Source of the DNA: EW11 sp035765635
GTDB taxonomy: Bacteria > Verrucomicrobiota > Verrucomicrobiia > Opitutales > Opitutaceae
Assembly (NCBI GenBank): GCA_035765635.1
Contig: DASTWZ010000038.1
Span: forward strand, 1 to 64,000
DNA: 64,000 bases
Direction: 5' to 3'
Shown here: positions 16,841 through 25,843 of the stretch, one piece after another
How the letters are laid out: the number at the start of each line of letters is the position of its first letter
Position numbering within the stretch: position 1 is the first letter of the stretch
The notes under the pieces: generated by a model
The model's input: only the letters and a program-made list of their open reading frames with translations
The model's database searches: none
Told to the model about the DNA's origin: nothing
Position numbers and translations under genes: made by a program

Positions 16841-18268
16841 ATGCATCCCTCGCTCGTCCTCGCCAAAAAAAGTCTGCTGCTCTTCTTCGGCAAAAGGCCA
16901 GCCGTGCTCATCACGTTCATCGTGCCGATCGCCCTGATTTACCTCTTCGGCCAGGTCTTCGGCTTGAACAAAAAAGCCGGCGACTCCGGACCGACCGGAA
17001 TTTCCCTGGCCGTCGTCAATCAGAGCTCCGACCCGGGTGCCCAAAAAATCATCGACGCACTTCGCGCAGAGAAAACGTTCAGCGTCATCACCGAGCGCAA
17101 GGGACCTAACGGCACAAATGTACCGCTCACGGAAGAAGACGCCCGGTCCGCAATTCGAAACAACGCCTACCATTTCGCGCTGGTCATACCGCCAGACTTG
17201 ATCTCCGACACGCAATTCGGACTCCACCTGCGCCTGCTCTCGGATCCGCGCAACGAAATCGAAAGTCAGATGGTGAACGGCATCCTCCAGAAAACACTTT
17301 TCTCCAGCGTGCCCAACCTCCTGATGCACTCGCTCAACAAGCGCGCGGAACAGGAAATCGGTTCTCAGAAATTCGAGAATTTCCGTCACAAGTTGGCCGG
17401 CAACATCGCGCAGAATTTCGGTGGTGATCCACAGGGTATCTACGATCGCCTGTCCGCGGGCGATTTCTGGCACGACCATTTCGGAGAAAGCACGGGCGCG
17501 GCGAAGAAATCGGCTTCAGCCGGCGAAGCTGCGAACAAAGGCGCTGGTGCGGCAGCCGCGAACACGCCGACGGAAGATGAGCCGGTGAAGAACGGCGCGG
17601 GTGATGTATTGTCAAAGCTGATACGCTTCGATCAGGAGCAGCTCGTCGGCAAGGACGTGTCCAACCCGATGGCCGCGCGGCTGGTCGGCGGCTACGCAGT
17701 GATGTTTTTGCTCTTCGCCCTCAACGGCGCCGCGTCGTCGCTTTTCGACGAACGTCGCTCAGGAATCCTTCAACGCATTCTGTCCGCCCCGGTTCGGCCC
17801 GCGGACATCCTGTGGGGACGCTTTCTCTTCGGTGTATTGGTGGGATTGATACAACTGATGGTGATGTTTTTCGCTGGAAAAGTCATCTACGGGCTCGATC
17901 TCGCTCCGCACATCGTGCCGCTCATCGTCTTGAGCATCGCAGCCGCCGCGGCGTGCACCGCCTTCGGCATGCTTCTCGCAGCGGTGTCGAAGAGCCAGGA
18001 AGCCGCGAACGGTTTGTCGACGCTCCTCGTGCTCGCGATGAGCGCGATTGGCGGCGCGTGGTTTCCCGTGAGCATGATGCCTGCAGCGATTCAGAAAGTC
18101 GCCCATTTCACCATCGTCTATTGGGCAGTCGAAGGCTTCACGAATATCCTCTGGGCCGGCCAAACCGTCCGCCAAATTCTGCCCAACATCCTCGTCCTCG
18201 TCGGCATCGCCGTGGGCGTGATGTTCATAGCCACCGCCAGCTTCAAACGGAACAAGATGTTCGAGTGA
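16841..18268 (+). CDS. ABC-2 type permease
   Basis: 475 aa with one N-terminal membrane segment (about 20-40), a large extracytoplasmic region (about 45-285) with an Ala-rich low-complexity stretch near 225-250, then five or so helices including GYAVMFLLFALNG and the typical DERRSGILQRILSAPV loop. Partner of the preceding ATPase. Two dispersed dyads lie in it (17606-17624, 17834-17852), both using rare GTA and ATA codons in frame. Confidence 0.9.
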   Translation: MHPSLVLAKKSLLLFFGKRPAVLITFIVPIALIYLFGQVFGLNKKAGDSGPTGISLAVVNQSSDPGAQKIIDALRAEKTFSVITERKGPNGTNVPLTEEDARSAIRNNAYHFALVIPPDLISDTQFGLHLRLLSDPRNEIESQMVNGILQKTLFSSVPNLLMHSLNKRAEQEIGSQKFENFRHKLAGNIAQNFGGDPQGIYDRLSAGDFWHDHFGESTGAAKKSASAGEAANKGAGAAAANTPTEDEPVKNGAGDVLSKLIRFDQEQLVGKDVSNPMAARLVGGYAVMFLLFALNGAASSLFDERRSGILQRILSAPVRPADILWGRFLFGVLVGLIQLMVMFFAGKVIYGLDLAPHIVPLIVLSIAAAAACTAFGMLLAAVSKSQEAANGLSTLLVLAMSAIGGAWFPVSMMPAAIQKVAHFTIVYWAVEGFTNILWAGQTVRQILPNILVLVGIAVGVMFIATASFKRNKMFE

Positions 18269-18282
18269 CGCCGCAAAATTAA

Positions 18283-18534
18283 ACCCTCTTCGCGGCTTCT
18301 GCGGCTATAAAAACCTTCGATTCTTTTTAGCCGCAAGAAGGCGCAAGATACGCAAAGAGGATTTTTGTTAGGCCGACACGGCTCAGACATTCGCCGCTCG
18401 GGAGTGGTCTGGTATTTTGGTTTGGAGTTACAAACCAATACAACCCAACCGCGTTTTGGAGCGGAAATTTCCAGCGATATCGCCGACGCATAATCCTCTT
18501 TGCGTTTTTTTGCGCCTCCTTGCGGCTAAAAAAA
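18283..18534. repeat. inverted pair of TTAGCCGC repeats
   Basis: The 348-bp gap before proA holds a fragment at 18283-18315, a full arm TTTTTAGCCGCAAGAAGGCG continuing to 18360 (ending CGCAAAGAGG), and the inverted arm CCTCTTTGCG...TGCGGCTAAAA at 18495-18534. About 130 bp of unique sequence lies between the arms. I see no gene; the proA promoter must lie between the arms or in the last 80 bp. Confidence 0.75.
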
Positions 18535-18616
18535 TCACCGTGGGCCAAACCCTAGACCGGTTGTGGCTAAACAAAGATTTGCGCGGAAGTCGGTCGCAGA
18601 CGACATTCGCGGCTCC

Positions 18617-19891
18617 ATGTCCGCTGATCTTGTTCAACTCGTCACCTCGATCGCTCAACGCGCTCGCGCTGCGTCCCTCGTCCTGGCCACGGCCTCGAAG
18701 GCGCAGAAAAACGCCGCGCTGCTCAAGTTGGCCGAGCTGATCCCGGCGGCAGAAAAAGAGCTGATGGCCGCGAATGCCAAGGATCTCGCGGCTGCGACGG
18801 AAAATGGTCTGTCACCCGCACAAGTCGACCGCCTCACGCTCAATTCCAAGCGCCTCGCCCAACTCGCCGAATCCGTCCGCCAAGTCGCCGATTTGCCCGA
18901 TCCCGTTGGAGAATTGCTCGAGGAGACGACCCGTCCGAACGGCCTGCATATCCGCAAGGTCCGCGTGCCGATCGGCGTGATCGGCATCATCTACGAAGCG
19001 CGTCCAAACGTGACGATCGACTGCGCGATTCTCTGCCTGAAGAGCGGCAACGCCTCCATCCTCCGCGGCGGCAAAGAAATTTTCCACACGAACAGCGCCT
19101 TCGCCGCGCTGCTCTCGCAATCGTTGACTCACGCGGGCTTGCCCGGCGACGCCGTGCAGTTGATTCCCACGACCGATCGCGCAGCGCTCAACACGCTGCT
19201 CAAACTCGACACGCTGATCCACTGCATCATTCCGCGCGGTGGCGAGAGCTTGATCCGCTTCGTCGCGGAAAACTCCACGATTCCGGTGATCAAACATTTT
19301 CAGGGCGTGTGTTTCGTTTACCTCGACAAAGACGCCGACGCGGAAATGGCCGAAAAGGTCACACTCAACGCCAAGGCTTCCCGCGTCTCCGTGTGCAACG
19401 CCGCAGAACAACTTCTGGTGCACCGCTCCGTCGCCAGCGCGCTGCTTCCCCGGGTGGCTCGCGCGTTGCGCTCGAAAAATGTCCAGCTCCGCTGCGACGC
19501 GGAAAGCGCGGCGATTCTGGCGCGCGAAGAAATTCCGGCCCAGACCGCCGTCGAGGCCGATTTCCACGCCGAATTTTTGGACTACATCATCGCTGTCCGC
19601 ATCGTCGATTCTGTCGAGAGCGCCATCGCGACGATCAACCGCGATGGCTCCGCTCACAGCGACGCGATCATCACGAATGACCGCACCACCGCGCAAAGAT
19701 TCCTTGCCGGTGTGGACAGCGCCACGGTGTTTTGGAACGCCTCGACGCGCTTCAACGATGGCTTCGAATTTGGCTTCGGCGCAGAGATCGGCATCAGCAC
19801 GGATCGACTCCATGCCCGTGGTCCAATGGGATTGAAGGAACTGTGCAGCTATAAGTACCTTATCGAGGGCAACGGCCAGATCCGCGGCTGA
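18617..19891 (+). CDS. proA: gamma-glutamyl phosphate reductase
   Basis: NADPH-dependent reduction of glutamyl 5-phosphate to the semialdehyde in proline synthesis. From ATG 18617 it is 424 aa. It shows VPIGVIGIIYEARPNVT, the RGGKE segment, and the catalytic Cys260 in RVSVCNAAEQLLVH. The open frame extends to 18563, but the N-terminal alignment favours MSADLVQLV. proB is not adjacent. Confidence 0.96.
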   Translation: MSADLVQLVTSIAQRARAASLVLATASKAQKNAALLKLAELIPAAEKELMAANAKDLAAATENGLSPAQVDRLTLNSKRLAQLAESVRQVADLPDPVGELLEETTRPNGLHIRKVRVPIGVIGIIYEARPNVTIDCAILCLKSGNASILRGGKEIFHTNSAFAALLSQSLTHAGLPGDAVQLIPTTDRAALNTLLKLDTLIHCIIPRGGESLIRFVAENSTIPVIKHFQGVCFVYLDKDADAEMAEKVTLNAKASRVSVCNAAEQLLVHRSVASALLPRVARALRSKNVQLRCDAESAAILAREEIPAQTAVEADFHAEFLDYIIAVRIVDSVESAIATINRDGSAHSDAIITNDRTTAQRFLAGVDSATVFWNASTRFNDGFEFGFGAEIGISTDRLHARGPMGLKELCSYKYLIEGNGQIRG

Positions 19892-19966
19892 TTGGTTCCC
19901 GCCGGACCGCCGGATTAAGTTAGTTTTTGCCATCAACTCGCGCCCGGGTTTGCTGTCCTAGACCCC

Positions 19967-20620
19967 ATGCACGCTAAACTCCTTTCGCCCTCCTTTTGGT
20001 TGATCGGTATTCTTTGCGGAGCTGCCTCTATTTTTGCCCAAACGGGGTCCGACACCGCGCCCAGCCCGACGCCGCGTGCGCGTGACAACCTCAACAGCGA
20101 CAGCGAACGCCCGCAGCGCGTCTCGGCTGAAGTTTCTCGCTCGCTCACCGCCGGGATCAAGTGGGAGGCTCCCACGCCTGCTCCCGCGAAAAAAGCTGAC
20201 GCGGACGAGGAAGACGCTGCCGACAGTGAGATGGATAAACCCAAGAATGGGATCGTCCGCCTGCCGAAATATCTCATCCAAGGCGAGCGCCCGCCGGTCT
20301 TCACCGAGCGCGATATCAACACCCAGAAGGGTTTGGCGGCGCTCGCGGTGAAACGCTACCTCAGCAATGTTCATCAAAATCTGAACAAGTATCATTTGCC
20401 GGGCTTCCTGGGCGGCATGTCCAATGAGGAACTTGCGATGCAGATGTACCGCGAGGAAGAGCGTCTGAAGAACATGCACGACATGCAGGAAACGTCTTAC
20501 GTCCTGCGCAAAGCCGGCGACACGAAAGAAGCCGACGCGATGAAAGACCTGTCGAACGACATGTACATGCGCCGCTCGGAATTTAGCGAGCCACCGTCGA
20601 CCAGCACGACAGGGCGCTGA
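19967..20620 (+). CDS. exported protein of unknown function
   Basis: 217 aa with a signal peptide (hydrophobic FWLIGILCGAASIFA, likely cleavage before Gln25), then a Pro/Ala/charged low-complexity region (about 30-95) and a more ordered helical C-terminal half containing IVRLPKYLIQGERPPVF and GGMSNEELAMQMYREEERL. No recognised domain. It stands alone after proA, with a short gene convergent to it. Confidence 0.7.
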   Translation: MHAKLLSPSFWLIGILCGAASIFAQTGSDTAPSPTPRARDNLNSDSERPQRVSAEVSRSLTAGIKWEAPTPAPAKKADADEEDAADSEMDKPKNGIVRLPKYLIQGERPPVFTERDINTQKGLAALAVKRYLSNVHQNLNKYHLPGFLGGMSNEELAMQMYREEERLKNMHDMQETSYVLRKAGDTKEADAMKDLSNDMYMRRSEFSEPPSTSTTGR

Positions 20621-20645
20621 GTTCGTCCGGGAGAAAATACGTTTT

Positions 20646-20933
20646 CTAACGTTCGGACTGAGCCAAGAGCGCCTTCGCGATCTGCTCCCACTCCTCGTCC
20701 AGACTCACCTTCGGCTTGGTTTTCCCGGCGCGCGAATACCAATAGGATGCATTGCCTTCATCGCCTTCCTTGCGGTGCAAATACGCATGTACCCAATCTC
20801 CTTCGTGACTGGCCGCCGCTTGGGCCAACTGGTGCGCTTTCTCCCAATCTCCGTGCGCGTCGAACCACAGCGCCTGCAACGCCACACCGAAAGCGTCGGC
20901 CTTCGGGCTTTTTTTGAATTCTTCAGTTGTCAT
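20646..20933 (-). CDS. small conserved hypothetical protein
   Basis: From ATG 20933, preceded by AAGGAAGG, it encodes 95 aa with many Trp and His residues (LWFDAHGDWEKAHQLAQ, WVHAYLHRKEGDEGNASYWY), a pattern I associate with a family of short TPR-like helical hypotheticals. The longer open frame to 21089 is not supported. Function unknown. Confidence 0.75.
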   Translation of the reverse strand: MTTEEFKKSPKADAFGVALQALWFDAHGDWEKAHQLAQAAASHEGDWVHAYLHRKEGDEGNASYWYSRAGKTKPKVSLDEEWEQIAKALLAQSER

Positions 20934-21063
20934 ACGACCTTCCTTTTCAATTCCACCACTCTGCCGTGACTCATTTTGGACGTTAATCGACCCTGCAAAC
21001 GGCGCAAGCAATTCACCCACCTGCGCGCGCACGCAAGGCAGCAGGAAGCGCACCGCTCCGTCA

Positions 21064-21326
21064 GCGAAGCGCCAACCTCCGGCCCGCATTTTAACGGCGC
21101 TTAGCTTCCTGAGTTGTTCCGGGCGGCTTGCAACGGAGCGCCAGCCTCCGGCTGGCTTTTCGAAAAAGGTGTCCCGCTTCGCGGGACGCTGGATTAGGTT
21201 GGCCGCCCGGGAGGCCGGCGCTCCGCTGCAAGCCGAGTGTTACCGCGACGGCGGGGTCTGAGGGGCGCAGACGGAGTTTTCTCGGTCGTGGACGGATTGA
21301 GCGCCGGCCTCCGTTGTTCCGCTTCG
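21064..21326. repeat. GC-rich GGAGCGCC repeat cluster
   Basis: The 402-bp gap (20934-21335) contains four related pieces: GCGCCAACCTCCGGCC-like near 21068, GGAGCGCCAGCCTCCGGC (21132-21149), the inverted GGAGGCCGGCGCTCCGCTGC (21210-21229), and GAGCGCCGGCCTCCGTTG (21300-21317). They form potential long hairpins. No gene is visible. The same core occurs as a palindrome inside mlaA. Confidence 0.65.
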
Positions 21327-21335
21327 TGCGCTGAA

Positions 21336-24300
21336 TCAAAACGCGCAAATCCGCTCGATCGCCGCCGCTGAACCATCGCGCAACCAACCGTCGAGCTGAG
21401 CTTGATCCTTCAATTGCTGGCCGCGGATGCGCGGCACGGCGAAGAAACGCACGTCCAAATCGTGCAGCGTCGTCATGTCGCCCCACAATTTTTCGAATTG
21501 CGAAACCGGCATGATGTCTTCCTGCCCGTTGCCCCAGCGCTTCTTCACGTCTTTCAGCGTGATGTACGTCGGCATCTTCGCCGCGAGCGCGCGCACTCCC
21601 GCGGTCACTCGATCGTTTTGATCGAGGCTCTTGCGATCCAGACCCAGCAGTTCGAGCAATGAGTCGATATGAATCCAATTCGTCGCGCTGTTGTAGTAAG
21701 TCAGTTTGAACTCGTCCTCTTCCCTCGCCAGCGCGAGACCCTCGACGAGACGGAGCTGACCGTTCACTCGCGCAAGTCCACCGCCGCGATCTTCGAGTCG
21801 CCGTCGAATCACTTCGACGCTGAGCGCCGAACCTTCCAGTAGGTGTTTTCCGAATACAACGGGATCGAGATTCGCGCCAAGCGTATCGATGTTGTGCAGG
21901 AGCAGGTGCTCGAGTTCCGGCTGCGTGCGGAGCAACTCCCGCAGCGTTCCATTGAGCAGCAGATTCGCGATTTCGTACCAATGTCCCACCGGATGCAGGC
22001 ACTGGCTGGGAACATTGTCCGTGTAATCGCTCGCCTCACCCGTCGAAACGGCCCACTCGATCAGCGCCTTGTGCAAACTTTGCCGAACTTTTTCTTTCTG
22101 CGGATCGAGCTGCTGATGCGGCATTTCCTCGAACGCGAATCGAAGGTCGCGCGCCATCGGGACCATGCGCAGACCGATCGATCGCCCTGGTGAGAGCACA
22201 ACTTTCCCCTCGTAGCCGAAGTTCTTTTCGGCGCGCAACGTCGCCTCGATCGCGCGATGCGTGAGGTTGCTCGTCGTGAAGATATGCGTCACGGGCCGAC
22301 CACAGGCTTTGCTCATGGCGCGGCTTTTCGCGAGATGCGTCTCGATGAAACTGCGATGGCGTCCCGAGAGTTTCGAAAACGGATGCAGCGCCTTGACCGT
22401 TCCAGCGCCCTGCGTCCAACGGCTTCCCGCGCCCGCCGCAAGCGTCACGACCGCGACGCGGCCTTCGCGTAGTGCTTCCAGCCCTACACGCTCGGCTTCG
22501 GCATCACCCCCGAAGATCGGCATGACATCGCCATTCGCGACGTCCGCCACTTCGGCATTCGCGGGCAGACGATTCTGCGCGAGACCGATCCGACCCGCGC
22601 GCAAGTCATCGCGTATCCGCTCGTGCTGCACCGAGTCGAAGCCATTCGCGGCGAGCAATTCGCGGAGCGACTCGCCGCCTTTTTTGCCCCCTTCCCCTCC
22701 GCCGCCTTGCGCCGGAAAGATTCTCTGCATCAACGGCGCAAGCAACGAGCGTTCGCCGCCGGAATATAAATTCGTCGCGGAAAAACGATCCATCTCGCGC
22801 CGCACTTCCGGCCGCAAGGTCCGCGGATCCTGCCGCAGCCAGCGCGGAACTTTGAAGAGATAATACTCCGGCGAAAGCATCGCGCGATTGCCCGTGAGCA
22901 AGGTCGCCGAACTTCCCGCTTCGTTGATTTCGAAATCGTAGACTACCGGATCCATCGCGAAGGGCAACGCCGACTCCAGCGCGCGCTTCGTGCGCGTCAT
23001 GATCTCGAGCAGCACTTCGCGCGACTTCGCCTTCGACGCCGGATCGACGAAAAAGCCCATGCCTCCGCCCGACATACCGCCGAGCATCACGAAGCCGCGA
23101 AACGCCGGCCCGAGCGTTTGTTTCGCTTCGGCGATGAGGCGCTCAGTGTAAGCGTTGCTCGCCCAGGGGATGATGGTCTGCAGCGGTCCGAAGAAATTTC
23201 GCGTGGTCAACTCGGCGACTTTCGCGACATCGCCCGCCTTCAGCGCATCGATGATCCCTCGCAAAATCGCCTGCGCCTCCTGTCGCGCCTCCCACTCGCG
23301 TTCCAGTTTGAGAAGATATTTTTCCGTCACCATCTCGAGGATGGGCCCGACGTTCTGGGACATGCCGCCGTGGACGAGAATCAAGCTGTCCTGCAGTTCC
23401 TTTCGCGTCTGCTCCGAAATTACATTGCGATCGAGGATCGAATGATTCGGCAAAAGCCGGCCGCGACTGACGTTGTATTCAGTATCTCCCGAAACCGCGG
23501 CGACGCCTTCGATCAACTTGATGCCAGGCCACACGCCACCCGAGTCCTGCCAGCCGCCGCCGGATCCGCCGAGCCATTCGCCGAGAATCGCGCGGCTCAA
23601 GATCGTACGGCGCTCCGCTTCATTCAGCGGACCGGTCAACGACTTCGTCTGCCCCGTCGCGCGCATGCAAAGCGCGATCAAACAGCCCAGCAGATTCGTC
23701 GAAACCGCAAGCCGCGAACCTTTCGGAATGTCACGCACCTGACTCGCCACTTCCAGCCCGCGCCCCGGCCCGCAAAGCCGGGCCAAGACATCGCTCAACT
23801 CCATGCCCGAGCCTTCCAGCCCAGAGGGAATCACGCCCGCAGCAATCACCGCCGCCTTGAGCAAACCGAGATAGTCCTTCGCGAAATCGAAGACTTCGTC
23901 GAGCGATCGAATATCCACCGTCGCTCCGAGATCGACGCTGCTCAAGCGCAGCACCGGCTCGTCGATCACGCGCAAGAACGCGCAGACCGGCGCGCGCGTC
24001 TCCGCATCGCGCCCGTGCACGCCGAGATTGACGGAAATGTTCAACACTTTCGCGCCCTCGGGATAATCCATGCCGAGAAAGAAAATGTCGCTCCAAGCCG
24101 CGTGGCTCAGATCCATGCGCACTGCGGTCTCCTCGAAAAGGACGGGCAATGGATCTTCTTGCGACGCACGCTCGAGCAGCTCACGCCGAATTTTCAGCGG
24201 ATAATCGAGCACGTGGCCCATGCGGAACATCCATTGATTTCCGCGAACCGTGCGCACGGTTTTCTGCACCTGCTGAGCCAGAGTCTTGAAGGCCAGCCCA

Positions 24301-24659
24301 TGATAGGCCGCCGCGAGCGCGCTGCTTAACGCGTCAGATGAGCCATGCGTTTTCTGATGCTCGAGAAAAACGCCGACCGCCTCCTCGTAGCGCCGCGCCA
24401 GACCATGCTGATGTCCGGCGAACGGTATGCTCCCGCTGACGTCCTGAGGAAAATGCGGAGGCAAAAAATAGCGATGAATCGCCTCGAGGAAGAAAATGCT
24501 CCGCACGCGGAAATAAAAATTCTTCGCGTGCTGGCGGTAGTTCTCGAGTTCCGCCGCCATGCGCTCGAGCGTGGCGCGATCGGCCGAGCGACAGAGTTTC
24601 TCGAAGTAAACGCCATCCGGCGCGCTACCTTCGACCAGGGAAAGCAGTGTAGTGTCCAC
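21336..24659 (-). CDS. GHMP sugar kinase / UDPGP-type sugar nucleotidyltransferase fusion
   Basis: About 1107 aa from GTG 24659; the open frame extends further only by running into the next gene. The N-terminal half is a fucokinase/HddA-like GHMP kinase: IPKGSRLAVS (311-320) is motif 2, GGGWQDSGGVWPGIK (367-381) is the fucokinase-type substrate loop, and GGMSGGGMGFFV (527-538) is motif 3. The C-terminal half starts LAAGAGSRW (740-748) with VKALHPF and continues as a UDP-sugar-pyrophosphorylase-like domain (FTTSNLTHRAIEATL, LLLHNIDTLGANLDP). A sugar 1-kinase joined to a pyrophosphorylase implies a salvage route from free sugar to NDP-sugar, like Fkp but with the domain order reversed. The sugar is unknown. 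Start uncertain; no strong ribosome-binding site. Confidence 0.75.
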   Translation of the reverse strand: MDTTLLSLVEGSAPDGVYFEKLCRSADRATLERMAAELENYRQHAKNFYFRVRSIFFLEAIHRYFLPPHFPQDVSGSIPFAGHQHGLARRYEEAVGVFLEHQKTHGSSDALSSALAAAYHGLAFKTLAQQVQKTVRTVRGNQWMFRMGHVLDYPLKIRRELLERASQEDPLPVLFEETAVRMDLSHAAWSDIFFLGMDYPEGAKVLNISVNLGVHGRDAETRAPVCAFLRVIDEPVLRLSSVDLGATVDIRSLDEVFDFAKDYLGLLKAAVIAAGVIPSGLEGSGMELSDVLARLCGPGRGLEVASQVRDIPKGSRLAVSTNLLGCLIALCMRATGQTKSLTGPLNEAERRTILSRAILGEWLGGSGGGWQDSGGVWPGIKLIEGVAAVSGDTEYNVSRGRLLPNHSILDRNVISEQTRKELQDSLILVHGGMSQNVGPILEMVTEKYLLKLEREWEARQEAQAILRGIIDALKAGDVAKVAELTTRNFFGPLQTIIPWASNAYTERLIAEAKQTLGPAFRGFVMLGGMSGGGMGFFVDPASKAKSREVLLEIMTRTKRALESALPFAMDPVVYDFEINEAGSSATLLTGNRAMLSPEYYLFKVPRWLRQDPRTLRPEVRREMDRFSATNLYSGGERSLLAPLMQRIFPAQGGGGEGGKKGGESLRELLAANGFDSVQHERIRDDLRAGRIGLAQNRLPANAEVADVANGDVMPIFGGDAEAERVGLEALREGRVAVVTLAAGAGSRWTQGAGTVKALHPFSKLSGRHRSFIETHLAKSRAMSKACGRPVTHIFTTSNLTHRAIEATLRAEKNFGYEGKVVLSPGRSIGLRMVPMARDLRFAFEEMPHQQLDPQKEKVRQSLHKALIEWAVSTGEASDYTDNVPSQCLHPVGHWYEIANLLLNGTLRELLRTQPELEHLLLHNIDTLGANLDPVVFGKHLLEGSALSVEVIRRRLEDRGGGLARVNGQLRLVEGLALAREEDEFKLTYYNSATNWIHIDSLLELLGLDRKSLDQNDRVTAGVRALAAKMPTYITLKDVKKRWGNGQEDIMPVSQFEKLWGDMTTLHDLDVRFFAVPRIRGQQLKDQAQLDGWLRDGSAAAIERICAF

Positions 24660-24667
24660 GTGAATAC
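24649..24667. promoter_or_regulatory. dispersed dyad at the kinase start codon
   Basis: GTAGT-N9-AATAC straddles the GTG start of the kinase gene and ends 3 bp from the upstream stop codon. One of 24 copies of GTAKY-N9-RMTAC in the window. A role in translation or transcription is speculative. Confidence 0.4.
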
Positions 24668-24670
24668 AAT

Positions 24671-25534
24671 TTAGCGGCGGAAGGATCGTCCAGCGTCCGT
24701 GGCAAGTTCCTCGGCGAGCAACGCGAGAATGTCTTCCCGCGCCGAACCATTCAGCGCCAACGCGATTTGCGCGCGCAGCACGCCGAATTGCGCCTCGAGA
24801 TCGGCGCGGCGCCCCTGCAGTTCGGTCGCGAGATATTTTTCCCGTGAAGCGAGCCGTGCGAGGGCCGGCGACAAGCCGATCTTCCCATCCGGCGCCTGCG
24901 CCGCTTCCTCGGCAAGCAGGGTGAACACGGTCGGCGTGAGCACGTGCATTCCGAAGAAGCAGAGGTAATTCGCGCTGCGCAATCCCGGCACCACGCATTG
25001 CTGCTCGGCGACGGTGGGCGTCGGTTTCTCGATCACGTTTTCAATCTGGTAAATGCCCTTGCGCCCCGGCAGCAGCGTGCCGGCAACCGTCCCGTAAAAC
25101 CGCAGCTGGCTCTCATGCGTCGCCTGCACCGCTGACACGGCGCACGCCTCGGCCTCGGCCAGATCGAGCAGTTGGCGCGTGCAGCTTTTTTCCGCGCCGC
25201 TCACATAGAGGTGATCGCTCACCTGCAGCAGAAACGGCTCGTTGCCCACGAATTCGCGGCCGCGCAGCACCGCGTCGCCGTAGCCGTTCGGGTTGGTTTG
25301 CACGAGAAACGTGAGCGAACTGCTCAAATGCGAGAGGGCGGTCTCATAAAGAGGCCGGTCTCCCGCGGAGACCACCAGCCCGACCTTTTCCAGTCCCGCC
25401 GCCAGCATTTCCTCGAGAATGATGGCAATGGCCGGCTTCGACTCGCCATGGCGGTCCGTCAACGACTGAAGAGGAAGACGGCGTTGATTCGGTCCGGCAG
25501 CAGTGATGATGGCTTTCTTGATTGGAGCGGGCAT
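24671..25534 (-). CDS. UTP-glucose-1-phosphate uridylyltransferase-like protein
   Basis: 287 aa from ATG 25534 (the open frame extends to 25579). It starts KKAIITAAGPNQRRLPLQSL, a GalU-like nucleotide loop, then SKPAIAIILEEMLAAGLEKV, NPNGYGDAVLRG and QVSDHLY, the order seen in bacterial GalU/sugar-nucleotide pyrophosphorylases. It lies 11 bp upstream of the kinase/pyrophosphorylase fusion, so both probably serve one sugar-nucleotide route. The catalytic loop differs from the classic GxGTR form, so exact substrate specificity is open. Confidence 0.75.
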   Translation of the reverse strand: MPAPIKKAIITAAGPNQRRLPLQSLTDRHGESKPAIAIILEEMLAAGLEKVGLVVSAGDRPLYETALSHLSSSLTFLVQTNPNGYGDAVLRGREFVGNEPFLLQVSDHLYVSGAEKSCTRQLLDLAEAEACAVSAVQATHESQLRFYGTVAGTLLPGRKGIYQIENVIEKPTPTVAEQQCVVPGLRSANYLCFFGMHVLTPTVFTLLAEEAAQAPDGKIGLSPALARLASREKYLATELQGRRADLEAQFGVLRAQIALALNGSAREDILALLAEELATDAGRSFRR

Positions 25535-25640
25535 AGGAAGGTGGCCCCTAGACTCCAAAACCCGGCAAGCGTGCCGCAAACCTTTATCAGCTATAAATCA
25601 TCCGATCGGGCCGGCCGAGGGACGAACCAAGGCACTTATT

Positions 25641-25793
25641 GCCCACGAATCACACGAAACACACGAATCAGAATACCATTTTCCCACGGAATACACGGAC
25701 GGCACGGAAAGGGAGGGTTTTATTCAGTGTTTTCCGTGTATTCCGTGGGAAAAATGGTTCGGTCATTTCGTGTAATTCGTGTGATTCGTGGGC
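25641..25793. repeat. nested palindromic repeat (locus 4, complete)
   Basis: The cleanest copy. Outer arm GCCCACGAATCACACGAA, inner arm TTTTCCCACGGAATACACGG, a loop of about 40 bp, inverted inner arm TTCCGTGTATTCCGTGGGAA, inverted outer arm TTCGTGTGATTCGTGGGC. It fills most of the 309-bp gap upstream of nadC; the remainder shows no gene. Confidence 0.9.
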
Positions 25794-25843
25794 AAAAGGT
25801 CTGTGGTTGCGGCTTTGGCGAAGGTCTAAATCGTAATTCGCAA

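Noticed and set aside
18412..18432. Another dyad copy with 14-nt spacing (GTATTTTGG...TTAC)
   Set aside because: The spacer is one base too long and the arms do not fit; counting it would loosen the motif.
20934..21089. N-terminal extension of the 20646 gene
   Set aside because: It has no ribosome-binding site and atypical composition, whereas ATG 20933 has AAGGAAGG upstream.
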